DNA of 64,000 nt, taken from contig NZ_JZUE01000018.1 of the NCBI RefSeq assembly GCF_000969605.1, forward strand, positions 62,001 through 126,000, written 5' to 3'. The notes below the pieces were generated by a model. That model saw only the letters and a list, made by a program, of their open reading frames with translations, had not been told where the DNA came from and searched no databases. The position numbers were made by a program, and so were the translations under genes. Shown here piece after piece: positions 61,745 through 64,000 of the stretch. The stretch comes from Aquincola tertiaricarbonis (GTDB lineage Bacteria > Pseudomonadota > Gammaproteobacteria > Burkholderiales > Burkholderiaceae_C). Within the stretch, counting starts at the first letter, position 1; the number at the start of each line of letters is the position of its first letter.

Positions 61745-62719
61745 ATGATCCATCGTCGCACCTTGATCGCGGCCGCCCCGCTGTGGCTGGCCGCGCCCCG
61801 CCTGGCCGGAGCCCAGCCCGTGCTGGAGAACGCCCGCGTGCTGTGTGGCTTTCCGGCCGGCGGCACCACCGATGCGGTGTCCCGCCGCGTGGCCGAGAAG
61901 CTGCGCGGGCCTTATGCCCGCAGCGTGCTGGTCGACAACAAGGCCGGTGCCGGCGGGCGACTGGCGGTGGAGGAAGTCAGCCGTGCCGCGCCCGATGGCG
62001 GCACCCTGCTGCTGACGCCCGCGGCCATGATCACCTTGTATCCGCACCTCTACACCCGGCTGGCCTACGGCCCGCGCGACCTGCGGCCGGTGAGCACCGC
62101 CTGCCACCTGGCCTTCGGCTTCGGCGTGGGGCCCGCGGTGCCGGAATCGGTGCGCGACATCAAGGGCTTCCTGGCCTGGGCCAAGGCCAACCCGGAGCAG
62201 GCCAACTACGCATCGCCCGGTGCCGGCACGCCGCCGCACTTCGTGGGCGCCCTGCTGGCCAAGGAAAGCGGGCTGGACCTGCGGCACGTGCCCTACAAGG
62301 GCTCGGCGCCCGGCGTGCAGGACCTGCTGGGCGGCCAGGTGGCCGCGATGAGCTCGCCGGTGGGCGACTACCTGCCACACCTCAAGAGCGGCAAGCTGCG
62401 GCTGCTGGCCACCTCGGGCGCGCAGCGCTCGAAGCTGGTGCCGGACGTGGCCACCTATGCCGAGCAAGGCCTGCCGGCGCTGACGATGAACGAGTGGTAC
62501 GGCTTCTTCCTGCCCGGCAAGGCCAGCGACGAGGTGACCCAGCGCGCGGCCGCCGCCATCGCCGCGGCGGTGCGCACGCCCGAAGTGATCGAGGCCTTCG
62601 CCCAACTGGGCCTGGAGGCCGCGGCCAGCACGCCGGCGGAGCTGGCCAAGGCGGTGGCCGACGAGAACGCGGCCTGGGGCCCGATCGTCAAGCGGGTGGG
62701 CTTCAAGCCGGAAGCCTGA
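61745..62719 (+). CDS. Bug-family tripartite tricarboxylate receptor protein
   Basis: This 324-residue periplasmic receptor has a signal sequence (about 1-25, RRTLIAAAPLWLAAPRLAGAQ). Bug-type motifs are LCGFPAGGTTDAVSRRVAEKLRG, VLVDNKAGAGGRLAVEEV, RHVPYKGSAPGVQDLLGGQVAAM and LVPDVATYAEQGLP. A CGGAGAC site precedes the ATG at 61745. It is divergent from the amidohydrolase operon with two shared operators, so it probably binds a substrate of that pathway, such as a hydroxycinnamate. No cognate membrane subunits are in the window. Confidence 0.92.
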   Translation: MIHRRTLIAAAPLWLAAPRLAGAQPVLENARVLCGFPAGGTTDAVSRRVAEKLRGPYARSVLVDNKAGAGGRLAVEEVSRAAPDGGTLLLTPAAMITLYPHLYTRLAYGPRDLRPVSTACHLAFGFGVGPAVPESVRDIKGFLAWAKANPEQANYASPGAGTPPHFVGALLAKESGLDLRHVPYKGSAPGVQDLLGGQVAAMSSPVGDYLPHLKSGKLRLLATSGAQRSKLVPDVATYAEQGLPALTMNEWYGFFLPGKASDEVTQRAAAAIAAAVRTPEVIEAFAQLGLEAAASTPAELAKAVADENAAWGPIVKRVGFKPEA

Positions 62720-62734
62720 AGCCCGGCCCGCCTG

Positions 62735-64000
62735 CTATTCGCAACGGAAGCTGGCGGCCGATTCAACGTCGCCGCTGCCCGCATAGCGCGCCACCTGCGG
62801 ATACGGGCACAGCGGCCGGCTGCGCTGCGCCGACCAGCCGGCCGGCAGGTCGGCATTCACCCCGCCTGCATTGCCCGCACCGCGTGCGCTGGCCGTCACC
62901 GCGCCCGGGGCTTGGCCCTGCTCCACCCAGGCCACCAGCGGGCCCAGCAGGTCGAACTGGTCGGTGGCCGGGCCGCCCGAGCAGTGGCCCATGCCGGGCA
63001 CGCGGTAGAAGCGGGCGAAGTCGGCCGCCTCGCCGCCATGCCGGCGGTTCAGGGCGTCGTACCAGGCGGTAGTGTCGTCGCTGGAGAAGATGGCGTCGCT
63101 GGTGCCGTGGTACACGAGCATCTTGGCGCCGCGGTTCCTCAGCGTGCCCAGGTCGTCGGCCTGCGGCGGCTGCATGAAGCTCATCGCGCTTTCAGCGTAG
63201 GTGGCATTGGTGGCATTCACCTTGGCCAGCAGGCCGTCGAGGTCGGCCGTCAGCGCGAAGGCCAGCGGATCGAAGCCGGCCACCGGCTCGGGCGGCACCT
63301 GCCACACCAGGCCCACGGCGCCCGGGTCGCGGGTCACCGAGTTGCTGTACTTCCAGCTCGCCCAGCCGCTGGTGGCCAGGCCCGCGTCGTACGGAAAGCT
63401 GCTGTAGATCAACGTGCCGGCCGGGCTGCGCGCGCCGCTGAACAGGCCTGCGATGCCCGTCTTCTGCGCGGCGCTCAGGCAGCTGCCGTCGCGCGCGCCG
63501 CTGCAGGTGGGCACGTCGCGCTGCAGGTCGAAGCGGGCCTGGCAGGCAGTGGTGTCCTGCACCAGGCCGTCGGCCACGCCGTCCAGCGCATCGCAGCGGG
63601 CCAACACCGCGTTGCTCACCAACGTGCGTTCGGCGACGGTGAAGCCGGTGGACGGATCGCCTGCGGTGTGGGCCAGCGCGCCGTACACCCGCACGCCGGC
63701 CATGTTGGCGATGGCCGCCAGCGGCAGCCGGAAGCCGGGGTTGCCGGCCAGGATGCCGTCGTACTGATCGGCATGGCGTGAGGCCGCCACCATCGCATGA
63801 CGGCCGCCGTTGGAGCAGCCGCCCAGGTAGGAGCGGTCGGGCTGCTTGCCGTAGGCCAGCTCGATCAGCCGCTTGGCCATGGGCGTGAGGCTGCCCACGG
63901 CCTGGTAGCCGTAGTCCAGCCGCGCCTGCGGGTCGATGCCGAAGTTGGGGCCCAGGCTGCCCGCATGGCCGGCGTCGGAGCTGATGACGGCAAAGCCCTG
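62735..64000 (-). CDS. Tannase / feruloyl esterase family protein, 5' end beyond the window
   Basis: The 3' 1266 bases (about 421 residues) of a tannase-fold esterase are visible; the N-terminus lies right of the window. The nucleophile is in GGCSNGGRHAM (CS part of the CS-D-HC motif), and the partner is VPGMGHCSGGPATDQFDLL (HC part). The tannase-specific wording DLLAKVNATNATYAE is present. Members release gallic or ferulic acid from plant esters and are usually exported. Convergent with the Bug gene at 16 bp. It fits upstream of the feruloyl-CoA-synthetase-like ligase. Confidence 0.9.
   Translation of the reverse strand, partial: QGFAVISSDAGHAGSLGPNFGIDPQARLDYGYQAVGSLTPMAKRLIELAYGKQPDRSYLGGCSNGGRHAMVAASRHADQYDGILAGNPGFRLPLAAIANMAGVRVYGALAHTAGDPSTGFTVAERTLVSNAVLARCDALDGVADGLVQDTTACQARFDLQRDVPTCSGARDGSCLSAAQKTGIAGLFSGARSPAGTLIYSSFPYDAGLATSGWASWKYSNSVTRDPGAVGLVWQVPPEPVAGFDPLAFALTADLDGLLAKVNATNATYAESAMSFMQPPQADDLGTLRNRGAKMLVYHGTSDAIFSSDDTTAWYDALNRRHGGEAADFARFYRVPGMGHCSGGPATDQFDLLGPLVAWVEQGQAPGAVTASARGAGNAGGVNADLPAGWSAQRSRPLCPYPQVARYAGSGDVESAASFRCE

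Overview
The window is about 70% GC, densely packed and read on both strands. It has no rRNA, tRNA, insertion sequence or CRISPR array. Gene content points to a Burkholderiales betaproteobacterium, probably from the Leptothrix/Ideonella/Rubrivivax side of the order. The indicators are many Bug-type receptors, a TRAP transporter, a fused MrpAB antiporter subunit, a PEP-CTERM protein and polyhydroxyalkanoate metabolism. The placement is an inference from gene content and composition.

Left part (1-18.2 kb). A TRAP transporter operon (dctPQM, cut by the window edge, minus strand) has a terminator-like hairpin after the binding-protein gene and a four-copy in-frame repeat inside dctM. Next come a complete group 2 Mrp antiporter operon (mrpABCDEFG, minus) and a divergent class I fumarase. 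They are followed by a large MalT-like LuxR regulator, a hemerythrin gene translationally coupled to a diheme cytochrome c, an MscS channel and a histone-deacetylase-fold amidohydrolase.

Transglutaminase region (18.2-33.2 kb). A plus-strand MoxR / DUF58 / TgpA-like transglutaminase / MltB cluster converges on a five-gene minus-strand operon: DUF2126 transglutaminase, ATP-grasp fused to alpha-E, transglutaminase, ATP-grasp, alpha-E. This operon has the machinery expected for making and trimming a peptide-like product, but the product is unknown. It holds two copies of the ATP-grasp plus alpha-E pair, and the fused copy seems to lack the nucleotide-binding lysine/glycine segment. It is the best candidate here for an undescribed system.

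Middle (33.2-47.5 kb). comEC, a RidA protein coupled to dsbB, an M48 protease, and a divergent MFS/DeoR pair with a clear operator. Then an unrecognised cysteine-rich protein coupled to a cysteine desulfurase and an EamA exporter, an ArgP-like LysR regulator, parC, a sensor-less histidine kinase, and a PEP-CTERM protein with a strong terminator.

Right part (47.5-64 kb). A phaC-pta-ackA operon is preceded by an FNR/ANR-like box in class II promoter geometry, and its Pta keeps only the tail of a MaoC domain. After small stress-type genes comes a Bug/racemase/LysR/VOC catabolic cluster, then a decaying toxin-antitoxin locus with a wrecked VapC and an intact antitoxin that seems to start with CTG. 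The window ends in a hydroxycinnamate-type module: feruloyl-CoA-synthetase-like ligase, crotonase, SDR, amidohydrolase, Bug receptor and tannase/feruloyl esterase. Two copies of a MarR-like operator flank its divergent promoter region.
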